A stretch of DNA of 64,000 bases from an uncultured Paraprevotella sp. (GTDB lineage Bacteria; Bacteroidota; Bacteroidia; Bacteroidales; Bacteroidaceae), in assembly GCA_944321525.1 (NCBI GenBank), contig CALULQ010000016.1:17123-81122 (forward strand), read 5' to 3'. Of the stretch, positions 14,297-23,400 are shown piece by piece. Position numbers and translations under genes: made by a program. Below the pieces are notes generated by a model that was given only the letters and a program-made list of their open reading frames with translations, was not told the DNA's origin and made no database searches. Position 1 is the first letter of the stretch, and every line of letters begins with the position of its first letter.

Positions 14297-16925
14297 TTAT
14301 CGACTTATGCCGTTACTACTTGTTTTGGTATTGAGTATCGCTATTGTGATTGGTGTAGTCATAGTAGCGATACGATTGTTGCTAAAAAAGAAGTCAAATG
14401 AACTGTCAGAGCGAATAGCAACCATTACACCTTATAAAGATAGACAAGAAAGCAGAGAAAAAGAATTAAGGCAAAGCAATAAAAGTTTCTTCATTGATAT
14501 TGAAACTGATTTAAGAAACAGTTTTAATGGGCATATAATATCCTCTTCGGAAAAAGAACAATTTACGAAATACTATACAGAGTTCTCCCATGAAGTCAAT
14601 TCTTTGCTGAAAAGTCTTGAAGCATTCCATATAGAACCGTCCGAGACAATCTCAAAATTCACCCATGATTTCGGAAACATCCACTCAATTGTAAAAAAGC
14701 ATAATGAGCAGGTTATCCAAGATACTCTTGATACCCACAAAGACTTTTTCGACCATTGCCTTAAATACCCGTTAGACAAGCAACAAAGGCGTTCGATTGT
14801 GTCCGAAGAAGACAATTGTTTGGTGGTAAGTAGTGCTGGAAGTGGAAAAACATCGTCTATCGTAGGGAAAGTAAGGTATCTGATAGACATCAAACACATC
14901 AATCCTCAAAATATTCTTCTTATCAGCTATACAAACAAAGCTGCTGGCGAATTAACGGAAAGGATGAACATTGCAGGACTAAGAGGGTACACTTTTCATA
15001 AGCTTGCCATTGACATCATCGGAAAAGCGACAGGACAGAAGCCCTCCATTTGCGATAACACAGACGCACTGTTTGTGAAAATCTATCATAAGCTATTGGA
15101 AGATGAGGATTTCAAAAAGAGCATCGTCGAATACTTTATTGACTATCAGGCGCAAGAAGCGGATTGGGAACATCGTAAAAATGAACGCAGGCAGCAACTC
15201 TCCGAATTGAAAGAAGTACGCTTGAAAGCCCAATTTCCTGACATGGACGGGAAAACCATTTATGTTCGTAGTGAGCAGGAGCAGAAAATCTGTTTTGTAT
15301 TATCTTCTTTGGGTGTGAAATTCAGGTATGAGGAGCCTTATGAACATCCATTGGCAGATGAAATGCGCTCACAATACAAACCTGATTTTTCCATTTACTT
15401 TGAGCAGGATGGCAAGACAAAACGTATTTATTTAGAGCATTTTGGCGTGGATGAACATGGGCTTGTTCCCACATGGTTTGCTAAAGACAAAGGCATTACT
15501 TATGAAGAAGCAAACCAAAAATACAATGACGGAATAACATGGAAAAAAGCAGCCCATGAGAAGTTTGGAACTGTATTGCTGACAACTTCAAGTGCTGATT
15601 TCCATTATTCAGATATTCGGCATATATTAAAAGTTTTGTTGGAAAAGGTTGGTGTTCCTGTTCAAGAAAAAACAGATGCCGAATTATACGATATAGTTCT
15701 TCCTCCGAACAGCAAGCAGGAAAAGGCTTTCATTCGGCTTGTTGTGACTTTTGTGACATTGGTTAAGTCAAGCTGCAAGTCTATACAAGAAGTCTTGAAA
15801 CAGGCTAAAAATGTTGGAGACGAGCGCAGTATATTCATTATAAAGAGAATATTTCAGCCTGTTTATGAACGGTATATTGAAGTATTGAAAAACAGCAATC
15901 AGATAGACTTTACCGATGCTATTCTGCAAGCCACGGAAATATGCCGTTCCTCTCATCCTGTAAAGTATGAGTATATCATCGTTGACGAGTTCCAAGATAT
16001 ATCAGTTGACCGCTACAATTTCCTTAAAGTACTCCGAGAAGGCAATCCTCCTGCAAAATTGTATTGCGTGGGCGATGATTGGCAATCCATATACCGCTTT
16101 TCAGGAAGTGACATGGCTCTTTTCAATCAATTCCCTGATTATTTCGGTTCCACAGAAATCAATAGAATTGAGACGACATACCGTTTTGGAGAGCCTTTGG
16201 TGAGCCTGTCCTCTCAATTCATTCAGCGGAATAAGGCACAGCTAAAAAAGAATATACAACCATTCAATCCACAAGCCAAAACCGAATTACAATTCTGCGC
16301 TTATGAACGGCGTGACTATTGTAACGCTATTGGACAATTGGCAGCGTCTATTCCTGCTGATAAATCCATTTTTTTGTTAGGGCGGTATTCCTTTGATGAC
16401 TATTACTTATCGTTTCTATACAAATCATCGAAAGAGGGCAACCGCTTTTACTACTTCATTGGAAACAGAAAAATTGAATTCCTAACTGTACACAAATCCA
16501 AAGGGCTTGAAGCGGACTATGTAATAATACTCCAATGCAACAGAGATACCTATGGATTCCCTTCAATGATAAGTGATGACCCTGTCCTTGATTATGTCTT
16601 GACTAAAAGCGACCAATACCCATATGGTGAAGAACGTAGGTTGTTTTATGTGGCTATCACCAGAGCGAAAATAAAGACATACGTTCTTTATGACAGACGC
16701 TTTCCGTCCGTTTTTGTAAACGAGTTCTTACACCCAGAAAAGGTCACGGAAGGAAGTTATGACAAGCATCCCAATGCCAATAAGAAGTGGACACGCAGTG
16801 CTGACAAATTCCTGCTTACCCTTTACCATGAAGGAAAGAGCATAAAGTACATTGCAGAGAAAATGGGAAGAAGTCAAACTTCTATCGTTATGCGAATAGG
16901 AAAATTAGAAGGCAAGCAACAATAA
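14286..16925 (+). CDS. Membrane-anchored UvrD/HelD-like SF1 helicase
   Basis: This 879-residue protein starts with one strong transmembrane segment (about 8-31). SF1A helicase motifs follow in order: I SAGSGKTSS (183-191), II VDEFQDIS (about 566-573), III GDDWQSIYRFSG (about 592), V TVHKSKGLEADYVII (about 735) and VI YVAITRAK (about 788). An insertion around 330-440 contains RYEEPY, YKPDFSIYF (364) and IYLEHFG (380), resembling the nuclease-like insert of DNA helicase IV relatives (PD-(D/E)XK pattern, with the usual lysine not evident). The last 50 residues look like a helix-turn-helix. DNA translocation is expected. Its cellular role is unknown. Confidence 0.82.
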   Translation: MTYNYRLMPLLLVLVLSIAIVIGVVIVAIRLLLKKKSNELSERIATITPYKDRQESREKELRQSNKSFFIDIETDLRNSFNGHIISSSEKEQFTKYYTEFSHEVNSLLKSLEAFHIEPSETISKFTHDFGNIHSIVKKHNEQVIQDTLDTHKDFFDHCLKYPLDKQQRRSIVSEEDNCLVVSSAGSGKTSSIVGKVRYLIDIKHINPQNILLISYTNKAAGELTERMNIAGLRGYTFHKLAIDIIGKATGQKPSICDNTDALFVKIYHKLLEDEDFKKSIVEYFIDYQAQEADWEHRKNERRQQLSELKEVRLKAQFPDMDGKTIYVRSEQEQKICFVLSSLGVKFRYEEPYEHPLADEMRSQYKPDFSIYFEQDGKTKRIYLEHFGVDEHGLVPTWFAKDKGITYEEANQKYNDGITWKKAAHEKFGTVLLTTSSADFHYSDIRHILKVLLEKVGVPVQEKTDAELYDIVLPPNSKQEKAFIRLVVTFVTLVKSSCKSIQEVLKQAKNVGDERSIFIIKRIFQPVYERYIEVLKNSNQIDFTDAILQATEICRSSHPVKYEYIIVDEFQDISVDRYNFLKVLREGNPPAKLYCVGDDWQSIYRFSGSDMALFNQFPDYFGSTEINRIETTYRFGEPLVSLSSQFIQRNKAQLKKNIQPFNPQAKTELQFCAYERRDYCNAIGQLAASIPADKSIFLLGRYSFDDYYLSFLYKSSKEGNRFYYFIGNRKIEFLTVHKSKGLEADYVIILQCNRDTYGFPSMISDDPVLDYVLTKSDQYPYGEERRLFYVAITRAKIKTYVLYDRRFPSVFVNEFLHPEKVTEGSYDKHPNANKKWTRSADKFLLTLYHEGKSIKYIAEKMGRSQTSIVMRIGKLEGKQQ

Positions 16926-16964
16926 AAAACGCTCATTATGCCTTTCATTCGATCAATTGTACTA

Positions 16965-16972
16965 CTTTTGCG
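16965..16972 (+). promoter_or_regulatory. Candidate -7 element upstream of the GNAT gene
   Basis: TACTTTTG fits TAnnTTTG and lies 133 bases before the GNAT start. The 180-base gap 16926-17105 holds nothing else I can name. Confidence 0.45.
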
Positions 16973-17105
16973 TAACAAGAGTTGTTTGACAGAAACACGC
17001 CGCATATCGCAGAATTTGTGACCGTTGCTAAGTCATTATCTCACTCTTTGAAAAGAGTTCATAAACAGTTTTATCCTAATTTGCCCCTATTCCTTTATCG
17101 GATTT

Positions 17106-18128
17106 ATGAAAGAAGTCACAGCTCCATTGGAAACCAGACGCCTGCAGCTCCGCCCGTGGAAAGAAACCGACGCGGCAGCTTTGTACAAATATGCCAAAGA
17201 CCCTGCGGTGGGCCCTATCGCGGGCTGGCCGCCCCACACGTCCGTGGAAGACAGCCTGAACGTGATTCGCACGGTATTCTCCGCACCCGAAACGTATGCC
17301 GTAATCCTGAAATCGACTGGCGAACCCGTCGGAAGCGCGGGAATCATGTTTGGCAGCGGTTCGCACAGCGCGGAAATGCAAACGAACGAAGCCGAAATAG
17401 GCTATTGGATAGGCGTGCCCTATTGGGGACAAGGACTGATTCCCGAGGCTGTGCGGCGCTTGGTGCGGCGATGCTTCGACGATTTGGGAATGGGGGCCGT
17501 CTGGTGCGGATATTATGACGGCAATACGAAATCACGCCGCGTGATGGAGAAATGCGGCTTCCGTTTCCACCATACGGAAGAAGGCAAGACGTCTCCTCTG
17601 GGGGATGTTCGCACCGAGCATTTCATGCGGATGACGAAGGAAGAATGGGAGTCTGACCAATATCGGCCCATACGCCCGCTGACGGAACAGGATATTCCAG
17701 AGATGCAGGCTTTGTTCCGCTCCACTGTGCTCCACGTCAATTCAAAAGACTATACGAAAGAAGAGGTGGAAGATTGGGCTTCGTGCGGCGACGGCGCGGA
17801 GCACTGGCGCGAGCTCCTCACAAAGCACAGCTATGTCGCAGTACTTGACCGACAAGAGCGAATCATCGGCTTCTCGTCCATGAACGCCGAAGGCTATTTG
17901 CACTCCATGTTCGTCCACAAGGACTGGCAAGGAAAGGGCGTAGCAACCTTGTTGCTTTCGGAAGTGGAAAAGATGGCTCGTGGATATGGCGTGCCTAGAA
18001 TAAGCGCGGAAGTAAGCATCACTGCACGGCCTTTCTTTGAAAAGCATGGCTACGGAGTGGTGAGAGAACAGAAAGCGAAAGCCAACAGGCTATACCTGAC
18101 CAACTATGCAATGGAAAAGGAATTATGA
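17106..18128 (+). CDS. Tandem-domain GNAT N-acetyltransferase
   Basis: This 340-residue protein contains two GNAT domains. The N-terminal one (about 1-175) is of the RimJ/RimL type (LETRRLQLRPWKETDAAALY, then IGYWIGVPYWGQGLIPEAV, then VMEKCGFR). The C-terminal one (about 185-340) has its own acetyl-CoA loop HKDWQGKGVATLLL and ends FFEKHGYGVVREQ. Single-domain GNATs of both types are common, so the fusion is of some note. Both acceptors are unknown. The stop overlaps the next ATG by 4 bases, implying translational coupling. Confidence 0.85.
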   Translation: MKEVTAPLETRRLQLRPWKETDAAALYKYAKDPAVGPIAGWPPHTSVEDSLNVIRTVFSAPETYAVILKSTGEPVGSAGIMFGSGSHSAEMQTNEAEIGYWIGVPYWGQGLIPEAVRRLVRRCFDDLGMGAVWCGYYDGNTKSRRVMEKCGFRFHHTEEGKTSPLGDVRTEHFMRMTKEEWESDQYRPIRPLTEQDIPEMQALFRSTVLHVNSKDYTKEEVEDWASCGDGAEHWRELLTKHSYVAVLDRQERIIGFSSMNAEGYLHSMFVHKDWQGKGVATLLLSEVEKMARGYGVPRISAEVSITARPFFEKHGYGVVREQKAKANRLYLTNYAMEKEL

Positions 18129-18529
18129 ATGTCGCGAAATCCCTCATAATATGGATATGCTTCATTCCTGTGGCCATCCTCAACGGCGGACTGCGGGAAT
18201 ATGCATTGGTCAAGGTCATCGGAGAAAAGTGGGCTCTGCCCGTAAGCGGTCTGCTTTTAAGCTCGTGTATTTTCCTGATAACATGGGGGCTGCTCCCCCG
18301 GATAACAAAATCCCCTACCGCCAAAGTTTGTTGGGGAATTGGGCTATGCTGGCTTTTCCTGACCATCGCTTTTGAATTTGCCTCGGGATGGGCTGGCGGC
18401 AGTTCCTTCGCGGAACTCATCGCTGCCTACGACCCGTCGACCGGCAATCTCTGGCTGCTGGTCCTGGCGACGACACTATTATCGCCTGTCATCATCAACA
18501 AACTCCCGGGCCATGGCAAGCGGCATTGA
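18125..18529 (+). CDS. Small integral membrane protein
   Basis: This 134-residue protein has about four hydrophobic helices (approximately 5-25, 38-57, 67-86, 107-125). It starts inside the 3' end of the acetyltransferase gene (ATGA overlap) and is probably made with it. I do not recognise the family. The helix pattern does not point to a known transporter. Confidence 0.65.
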   Translation: MNVAKSLIIWICFIPVAILNGGLREYALVKVIGEKWALPVSGLLLSSCIFLITWGLLPRITKSPTAKVCWGIGLCWLFLTIAFEFASGWAGGSSFAELIAAYDPSTGNLWLLVLATTLLSPVIINKLPGHGKRH

Positions 18530-18597
18530 CATCATAACCTTTGTGGACTTTCGGATGAAGCCCCGGTCCTAATGACCGATTGGGGAATAAAGGAAGA

Positions 18598-18629
18598 GGA
18601 GGCATGGACGTTTGTTGGTCCATGCCTCC
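18598..18629. terminator. Hairpin between convergent genes
   Basis: A perfect 12-base-pair stem (GGAGGCATGGAC, 18598-18609, and its complement 18618-18629) closes an 8-base loop. It lies between the membrane protein gene and the minus-strand GH2 gene and probably ends transcripts from both sides. Confidence 0.7.
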
Positions 18630-18660
18630 CCCGGAAACGAAGTAGCACAAAACTGCCTTT

Positions 18661-21612
18661 TTACTTTTTATTGACGTTGAGTTTGGGTTTCAGTTCGTCC
18701 GGCGAATCGTTGGTGTACATGTTAACCTTAGGCGCTTCTTTGGTGAAAAGGTCTTTGACGCATTGCAGGTCGACAGTGTACTGCGGACGGAAGTCGTCGG
18801 ACGACATGTAGTCGAAGATGGCCTTCCGCATCTGGCTGACGACGGGCGACTTTTCATTGGCTTTCAAAGGCATGGTCGTCATCATCAACCGGCCGTTTCC
18901 GACACGGGCTTCGAAAAGCATGCCGATTTTCCGGCTCAGGAACCAAGTGTCAATGCTCTGCACGATGGGCTGGAACTCGGGCGGAAATTCCGTGAACTGC
19001 ATCACCTGCTGGCGGTTGACCAACTCCCACCACTGGATGTCGCTGTAATATTCCGTCGGGAAATTGCGGAACACAGGATGCTGGCTTTCGATGTAAAGTC
19101 CGGTAGTGTGGGGCGGGCGCATCTTGAACCAGCTGGTGTTCCAGAACACGGGCGTGAATTGCTGCACGATGTCGCGGCCGTATGTGATTTTCCCGCCGGC
19201 CGTGATCAGCACTTTCCCGCCGGCTTGAAGGGTCTGCACGGCCTTTTCGTCCAAGGAGTCCGTGACATACAAGTCGGCAATAGTTGCCTGTGCGGCCAGT
19301 TCGTCCAGCGTCCTCGCCGGATAGACCCAGAAGTTCCAATGGTTCTTGCTTTGGACTTCTTCTTTTCCATCCGCCGTATCATACAAGCCTTTGAGCCGGA
19401 CTTCGAACACCATTTGCCGAGCATCTTCTACTTTACTCATCGGGATGGTGATGCTTCCCAAGTTGATATTGCAGCCCAAAGGAACATCTTGCCGTGCCAG
19501 CGTGCCATGGGCATAAACCTTTCCGTATTTGTCCGTTACGACATAAGTGATTTCGGCATCCCGTATGGGAGCTTTTCCGAAATGTGACACTTCGACCGCT
19601 GCCGTGAAGTCCTCTTTGTTCCAATAGGTGAACTTGGGAATACGTGCCAGCAGGACCGTGGGTGAGCAGAATTCACGGAAGTCCTCGGGCGAGCAATATT
19701 CTTTCTCGTCGAAGAACACATCCGTCAAGCCCACGAGGGCCGTCCCCTGACCGGAATAGTCGTTCAAGGCCAACAACTGGAACCCGGCATAATTGGGCGT
19801 GCGCAAGGTGCGCTCGATTTCGTGCTTGTAGCAAAGGGCCTGAAGTTTTCCTGAAGCCATCATGAACTTGTGGTCCATCTGTCCCATGTGGTTGTCATTC
19901 AGGATGTCGCGGAATATTTCGAAGTTTTTAGCCTTATTGACACCCGTGTATTTGCTGATTTCGTCGAAGTTGGGGAACACGCACCATTGTCCGGTCTCGT
20001 GCGAAACGAAGGGGACGCTCACCGTGTCAATCTTAGCCCCGAAGTCGGAGAGGGTTTCCGGAGCGCGCCGGCGCCATTCGTCCAACCCGCGCACACCGGC
20101 TTTCACGTGGTACATGCTTTTGGGTTGCCAAGCCCATCCGCCGCCCACCGACGCACCGGTGTAGACATGCCGGGAGTCGGCCTGCCGCCAATAGTCCACA
20201 AATCCGCTGACCCATTCCACCCAGTTGCCGGCCGGTTCGTTGCCACAGGCCATCATGCAAAACGACGGGTGGTTGCCATAGAATTTGTTCATTCTCTGCG
20301 TTTCCTGCATCAGGTATTTGTCGATGTACATCCCGTTCCCCAACTTGACGCCATGGTTGGGCCAGCTCGGCCCTTCGGGTTGCAGGTAGAACCCTACAAG
20401 GTCGGCGGCTTCGAAAGCAGCCGCAGGTGGGCAGAAAGAATGGAAGCGCATGTGGTTCAATCCATAGCTGCGGCAAATGCGGAACACACGTTCCCACGAC
20501 GCCACATCCATGGGCGCATAACCGGTGAGCGGGAAATCGCAATTCTCCACTGTACCGCGCAATTGGGTAATCCTGCCGTTCACGTAGAACATTTTACCTT
20601 CGATCTTGAACTCCCTCATGCCGAAGGTGCGGGTTTGTGTGTCGGTGCCGTCGGAAGTGGCGACGGTAGCAGTCAAACGGTAGAGCGCCGGACTGAATTC
20701 ATCCCACAGTTGCATGTCGTCGCCCATGTCCAGCGTCATTTCCACCTCTGCCTGTCCCTTTTTCAGTTGCACGGTGCGTGTCACGGCAGGCACATTGTGC
20801 GTGTGTTCCGTGTTGAAACTTTGGGCGGCAAGGGTGACTTTTGCCTCGGGCCGCCCCTTGGCCTTATGCTGCTTCAGGACAAGCCGCACGGTGGCGGTTT
20901 TCTTGTGAATGTCGGGATACACTTGTATGTCGTCAGCATAAATCAAAGGAGTGCTTTGCAGTTCCATGCGGCCAACGATTCCGTTCCAGTTGCCTTGCGT
21001 CTGGTCGGTCACACTATGCGAATCCGCCCCGACGCAAACGCCATCAATCTGGTTGTTGACGCGGAGTGCCAATGTGTTCTCTCCCGGCTTGACGGCATCG
21101 GTCAGATCATAGCAGTGAGGAACGCACAGGCTGTTGTCGCTTCCTATCTTTTTCCCGTTCACCCACAGTTCGGTCTCAATATGCGGACGCTCGAGGAAGA
21201 GCACCACGCGGCGCTTCTTCCAATCGGCAGGCACGTCGACGGTCTTCTTATACCAAGCCGTTCCGACATAATGCCGGTCGGGAGTGAGGAAAAACGGCAG
21301 CTTGAAGTTCCCGGGCTGACGGTATTTCTCCATGTACGGATTATAAAAGTAGGAACTGTCGTAGAGCGAACCGGTCCATTGCGTCTCCACGGACGGCAGG
21401 TCACCCTTCAGTCGTTGGGGCATGCTTCCCGGCAGCAAGATATGGTCTTCCAGCTTACCGTTATACCATTTTTCCGCAGTGCCTGCGTCTCTGCGGTCTG
21501 TTTGGAACTCCCACGTGCCAGACAAGTCGAGCACGTCCTGCGCCATGAGGTCTGCCGTGGAAACGCAGGCAAACAGCACGAACGCGGAGGCTAAGATGTG
21601 TTGCTTTATCAT
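18661..21612 (-). CDS. Secreted glycoside hydrolase family 2 enzyme
   Basis: This 983-residue protein begins with a signal peptide ending near LMA-QD. The N-terminal sugar-binding jelly roll contains GTAWYKKTVDVPADW and HIETELWVNGKKIG. The TIM barrel carries the GH2 acid/base motif ACGNEPAGNW (Glu near 458) and a likely nucleophile in SHETGQW (Glu near 538). GH2 enzymes in this phylum are mainly exo-acting beta-galactosidases, beta-glucuronidases and related enzymes. The adjacent GH105 gene suggests pectin side-chain (rhamnogalacturonan) breakdown. No SusC/SusD pair is in the window. It is the second gene of a two-gene minus-strand operon. Confidence 0.88.
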   Translation of the reverse strand: MIKQHILASAFVLFACVSTADLMAQDVLDLSGTWEFQTDRRDAGTAEKWYNGKLEDHILLPGSMPQRLKGDLPSVETQWTGSLYDSSYFYNPYMEKYRQPGNFKLPFFLTPDRHYVGTAWYKKTVDVPADWKKRRVVLFLERPHIETELWVNGKKIGSDNSLCVPHCYDLTDAVKPGENTLALRVNNQIDGVCVGADSHSVTDQTQGNWNGIVGRMELQSTPLIYADDIQVYPDIHKKTATVRLVLKQHKAKGRPEAKVTLAAQSFNTEHTHNVPAVTRTVQLKKGQAEVEMTLDMGDDMQLWDEFSPALYRLTATVATSDGTDTQTRTFGMREFKIEGKMFYVNGRITQLRGTVENCDFPLTGYAPMDVASWERVFRICRSYGLNHMRFHSFCPPAAAFEAADLVGFYLQPEGPSWPNHGVKLGNGMYIDKYLMQETQRMNKFYGNHPSFCMMACGNEPAGNWVEWVSGFVDYWRQADSRHVYTGASVGGGWAWQPKSMYHVKAGVRGLDEWRRRAPETLSDFGAKIDTVSVPFVSHETGQWCVFPNFDEISKYTGVNKAKNFEIFRDILNDNHMGQMDHKFMMASGKLQALCYKHEIERTLRTPNYAGFQLLALNDYSGQGTALVGLTDVFFDEKEYCSPEDFREFCSPTVLLARIPKFTYWNKEDFTAAVEVSHFGKAPIRDAEITYVVTDKYGKVYAHGTLARQDVPLGCNINLGSITIPMSKVEDARQMVFEVRLKGLYDTADGKEEVQSKNHWNFWVYPARTLDELAAQATIADLYVTDSLDEKAVQTLQAGGKVLITAGGKITYGRDIVQQFTPVFWNTSWFKMRPPHTTGLYIESQHPVFRNFPTEYYSDIQWWELVNRQQVMQFTEFPPEFQPIVQSIDTWFLSRKIGMLFEARVGNGRLMMTTMPLKANEKSPVVSQMRKAIFDYMSSDDFRPQYTVDLQCVKDLFTKEAPKVNMYTNDSPDELKPKLNVNKK

Positions 21613-21642
21613 AAATGAATGGTGTTTAATATAAGATTTGGT

Positions 21643-22806
21643 TTATTGATTTGCAAGTTTGGCCATTTCGGCACCGGCCAACAGGAAACAACCCACGCCA
21701 AAGTCGTCGAAGTCTGGTTGGCTGTCATAGCTCACGGGCTGTCCGTCCTTGGGTTCCTTGCCCGTGCCTTGCACATAAGCCAAGGTGCCGTCGGGACGCA
21801 CGGCCTCCTCCGACAAGGCGCGCCATGCCTTTTGCACCGCAGGACCGAACACGTCGGACGAAAGAATGCCTTTCCGTATGCCCCATGCCATGCCGCATAC
21901 GAAGAGTGAAGTACCGGTAGCCTCCGGCCCGCCATAATGATATTCGTCCATCAAGCTGCAGTTCCAGAATCCGTCTTCCCTTTGGCATTCCTTCAATGCC
22001 CATGCCATGGTGACGAAATCATGGGCCAATACATCCCTCGTATGCGTCAGTTCGGCACGCTCATGACTGGGAAATGACGATTCTGCGCGTTCGATTTCTT
22101 CCAACGTGCGGGCCAGCGCGACGAACACCCAACCGTTGCCCCGACTCCAGTAGCAATTCATTCCGTTGGGTTCCTTGTAAGGCGGTATGAAGTCGGCGTC
22201 TCGCCACCATAAGCCATCCACGGGGTTGAACAACCCGACTTGGCTTATTTCATTTTTTGTGTAATCATATAATTCCATCATGGTGTGGAAATAACGCAGG
22301 TCGTGCTTGACACTTCCCATTTTGGCATATACGGGCATGGCCATTTGCAAAGCGTCAATCCACCACCAGTCGTTGCGCTGGGTGCTGTTCACCACGTTGT
22401 TCAGCATCCGTTCCGTCTTCCCCAAAGTCAGGCTGTCGCCGTGCAGGCGGAACAAGTCGATGTAGACCTGCGCGCAACATTGGTTGTCCGCGTTGCGGGT
22501 GTGCGGCCCGCCATTAAATCCCCACAAGTTGGCCACAGCCCAGTCCATGGCATATCCCACATATTCTTCCTGGGGATAAACCTCGTTGAGGGCAAGCAAG
22601 CCTTCCATGTATACGCTGCGCGTCCAGATGTTGGAGGAACGCTTACCCTTGATACGGATGGAATCTCCCGCAATGGGCCATCGCGACATGAAGGCCTCGT
22701 TCACCAAGGCCATTTGCTTTACTATCGGTTCCGCATCCCGTTCCCGTCCTGCGGCATTTCCGGCAAAAAGGGAAAACAGGAGGATGAGCCATAAGTTTCT
22801 TTTCAT
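21643..22806 (-). CDS. GH105 unsaturated rhamnogalacturonyl hydrolase
   Basis: The 387-residue product starts at the ATG at 22806 with signal peptide MKRNLWLILLFSLFAGNAAG. An in-frame upstream ATG at 22833 would only add charged residues in front. The alpha/alpha-six-barrel has the catalytic-Asp motif WWWIDALQM (Asp near 150), CYWSRGNGWVFVALARTLE and REDGFWNCSL, all typical of YteR/YesR-type GH105. These enzymes remove unsaturated galacturonate left by pectin lyases. The GH2 gene follows after 30 bases. A good -7 element lies about 130 bases upstream. Confidence 0.9.
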   Translation of the reverse strand: MKRNLWLILLFSLFAGNAAGRERDAEPIVKQMALVNEAFMSRWPIAGDSIRIKGKRSSNIWTRSVYMEGLLALNEVYPQEEYVGYAMDWAVANLWGFNGGPHTRNADNQCCAQVYIDLFRLHGDSLTLGKTERMLNNVVNSTQRNDWWWIDALQMAMPVYAKMGSVKHDLRYFHTMMELYDYTKNEISQVGLFNPVDGLWWRDADFIPPYKEPNGMNCYWSRGNGWVFVALARTLEEIERAESSFPSHERAELTHTRDVLAHDFVTMAWALKECQREDGFWNCSLMDEYHYGGPEATGTSLFVCGMAWGIRKGILSSDVFGPAVQKAWRALSEEAVRPDGTLAYVQGTGKEPKDGQPVSYDSQPDFDDFGVGCFLLAGAEMAKLANQ

Positions 22807-22936
22807 TCTCAATCCAGTTTTTCCGCGCTCCATAGACGCGGTGATTCATATTGCCTCTCTCCGGTGAGCCTTTCCTTTGCCGACATTCGGCATGTTTACG
22901 GAAGGTTTCCCTTATATAAAAGAGGTATTGACGTGG

Positions 22937-22944
22937 CAAAGATA
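22937..22944 (-). promoter_or_regulatory. -7 promoter element of the GH105-GH2 operon
   Basis: Minus-strand TATCTTTG followed by CC is a consensus element pointing towards the GH105 gene, leaving a leader of about 125 bases. Confidence 0.65.
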
Positions 22945-23006
22945 GTTTTTTTCTCTTTTTTGATGAAAAAAAAGTGATTTTATTTTTGAGATTAAAAAAT
23001 AAGTCC

Positions 23007-23014
23007 TACCTTTG
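23007..23014 (+). promoter_or_regulatory. -7 promoter element of tRNA-Thr
   Basis: TACCTTTG followed by CACC is a consensus element 15 bases before the first base of the tRNA. Confidence 0.75.
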
Positions 23015-23029
23015 CACCCGAAATCAAAA

Positions 23030-23102
23030 GCCGACATGGCTCAGTTGGTAGAGCATTTCATTCGTAATGAAAGGGTCCGGGGTTCGAGTCCCCGTGTCGG
23101 CT
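23030..23102 (+). tRNA. tRNA-Thr (anticodon CGT)
   Basis: The cloverleaf can be folded by hand. The acceptor arms are GCCGACA and TGTCGGC with discriminator T, the D-arm is GCTCAGTTGGTAGAGC, the anticodon arm is TTTCA-TTCGTAA-TGAAA with anticodon CGT, and the T-arm is CGGGG-TTCGAGT-CCCCG. No CCA is encoded. tRNA 3' ends are common integration sites. Accessory genes do follow, but I saw no second copy of the 3' end in the window. Confidence 0.95.
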
Positions 23103-23110
23103 CAAAAGCA

Positions 23111-23149
23111 AGAAACGCATAACTGCTTGATAGTAAGTGTGCGTTTTCT
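23111..23149 (+). terminator. Probable terminator after tRNA-Thr
   Basis: AGAAACGCA (23111-23119) pairs with TGCGTTTTCT (23140-23149, one bulged T) and is followed by T-rich sequence. The rest of 23150-23290 shows no gene. Confidence 0.45.
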
Positions 23150-23290
23150 GCGTTTTATAAACAAAGAGGAAAAATCAGCCTTTAAAAAAACGGGATTTTG
23201 TCCGCCGTTGGACTGAAACGCGTATCCTTTCGCGTATCCCGGATTTTCTTGAACTACTGATTCTTCCACAAAAACAATCATTGGTTCTAT

Positions 23291-23310
23291 TATAACGGTT
23301 TATCGTTATA
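23291..23310. promoter_or_regulatory. Candidate operator of the toxin-antitoxin operon
   Basis: TATAACG and CGTTATA form a 7-base inverted repeat with a 6-base spacer. Two further GTTATA words lie at about 23351 and 23362, next to the promoter. Ribbon-helix-helix antitoxins usually bind such short palindromic or iterated sites, so this is a reasonable but unproven operator. Confidence 0.4.
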
Positions 23311-23365
23311 CGTCTAAAATACAAATAAATTCCTGGAATCAGTTGCATGTGTTATACATTTGTTA

Positions 23366-23373
23366 TATCTTTG
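23366..23373 (+). promoter_or_regulatory. -7 promoter element of the toxin-antitoxin operon
   Basis: TATCTTTG followed by CTAAC lies about 28 bases before the antitoxin ATG. Confidence 0.6.
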
Positions 23374-23400
23374 CTAACATAGACCTATAAACTTACAGTT

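Noticed and set aside
19870..21594. Plus-strand open frame opposite the GH2 gene
   Set aside because: Shadow frame. The minus strand encodes a signal peptide and catalytic motifs.
23030..23102. tRNA-Thr as attachment site of an integrated element
   Set aside because: Accessory genes do follow, but I found no second copy of the tRNA 3' end and no intact integrase in the window, so it cannot be supported here.
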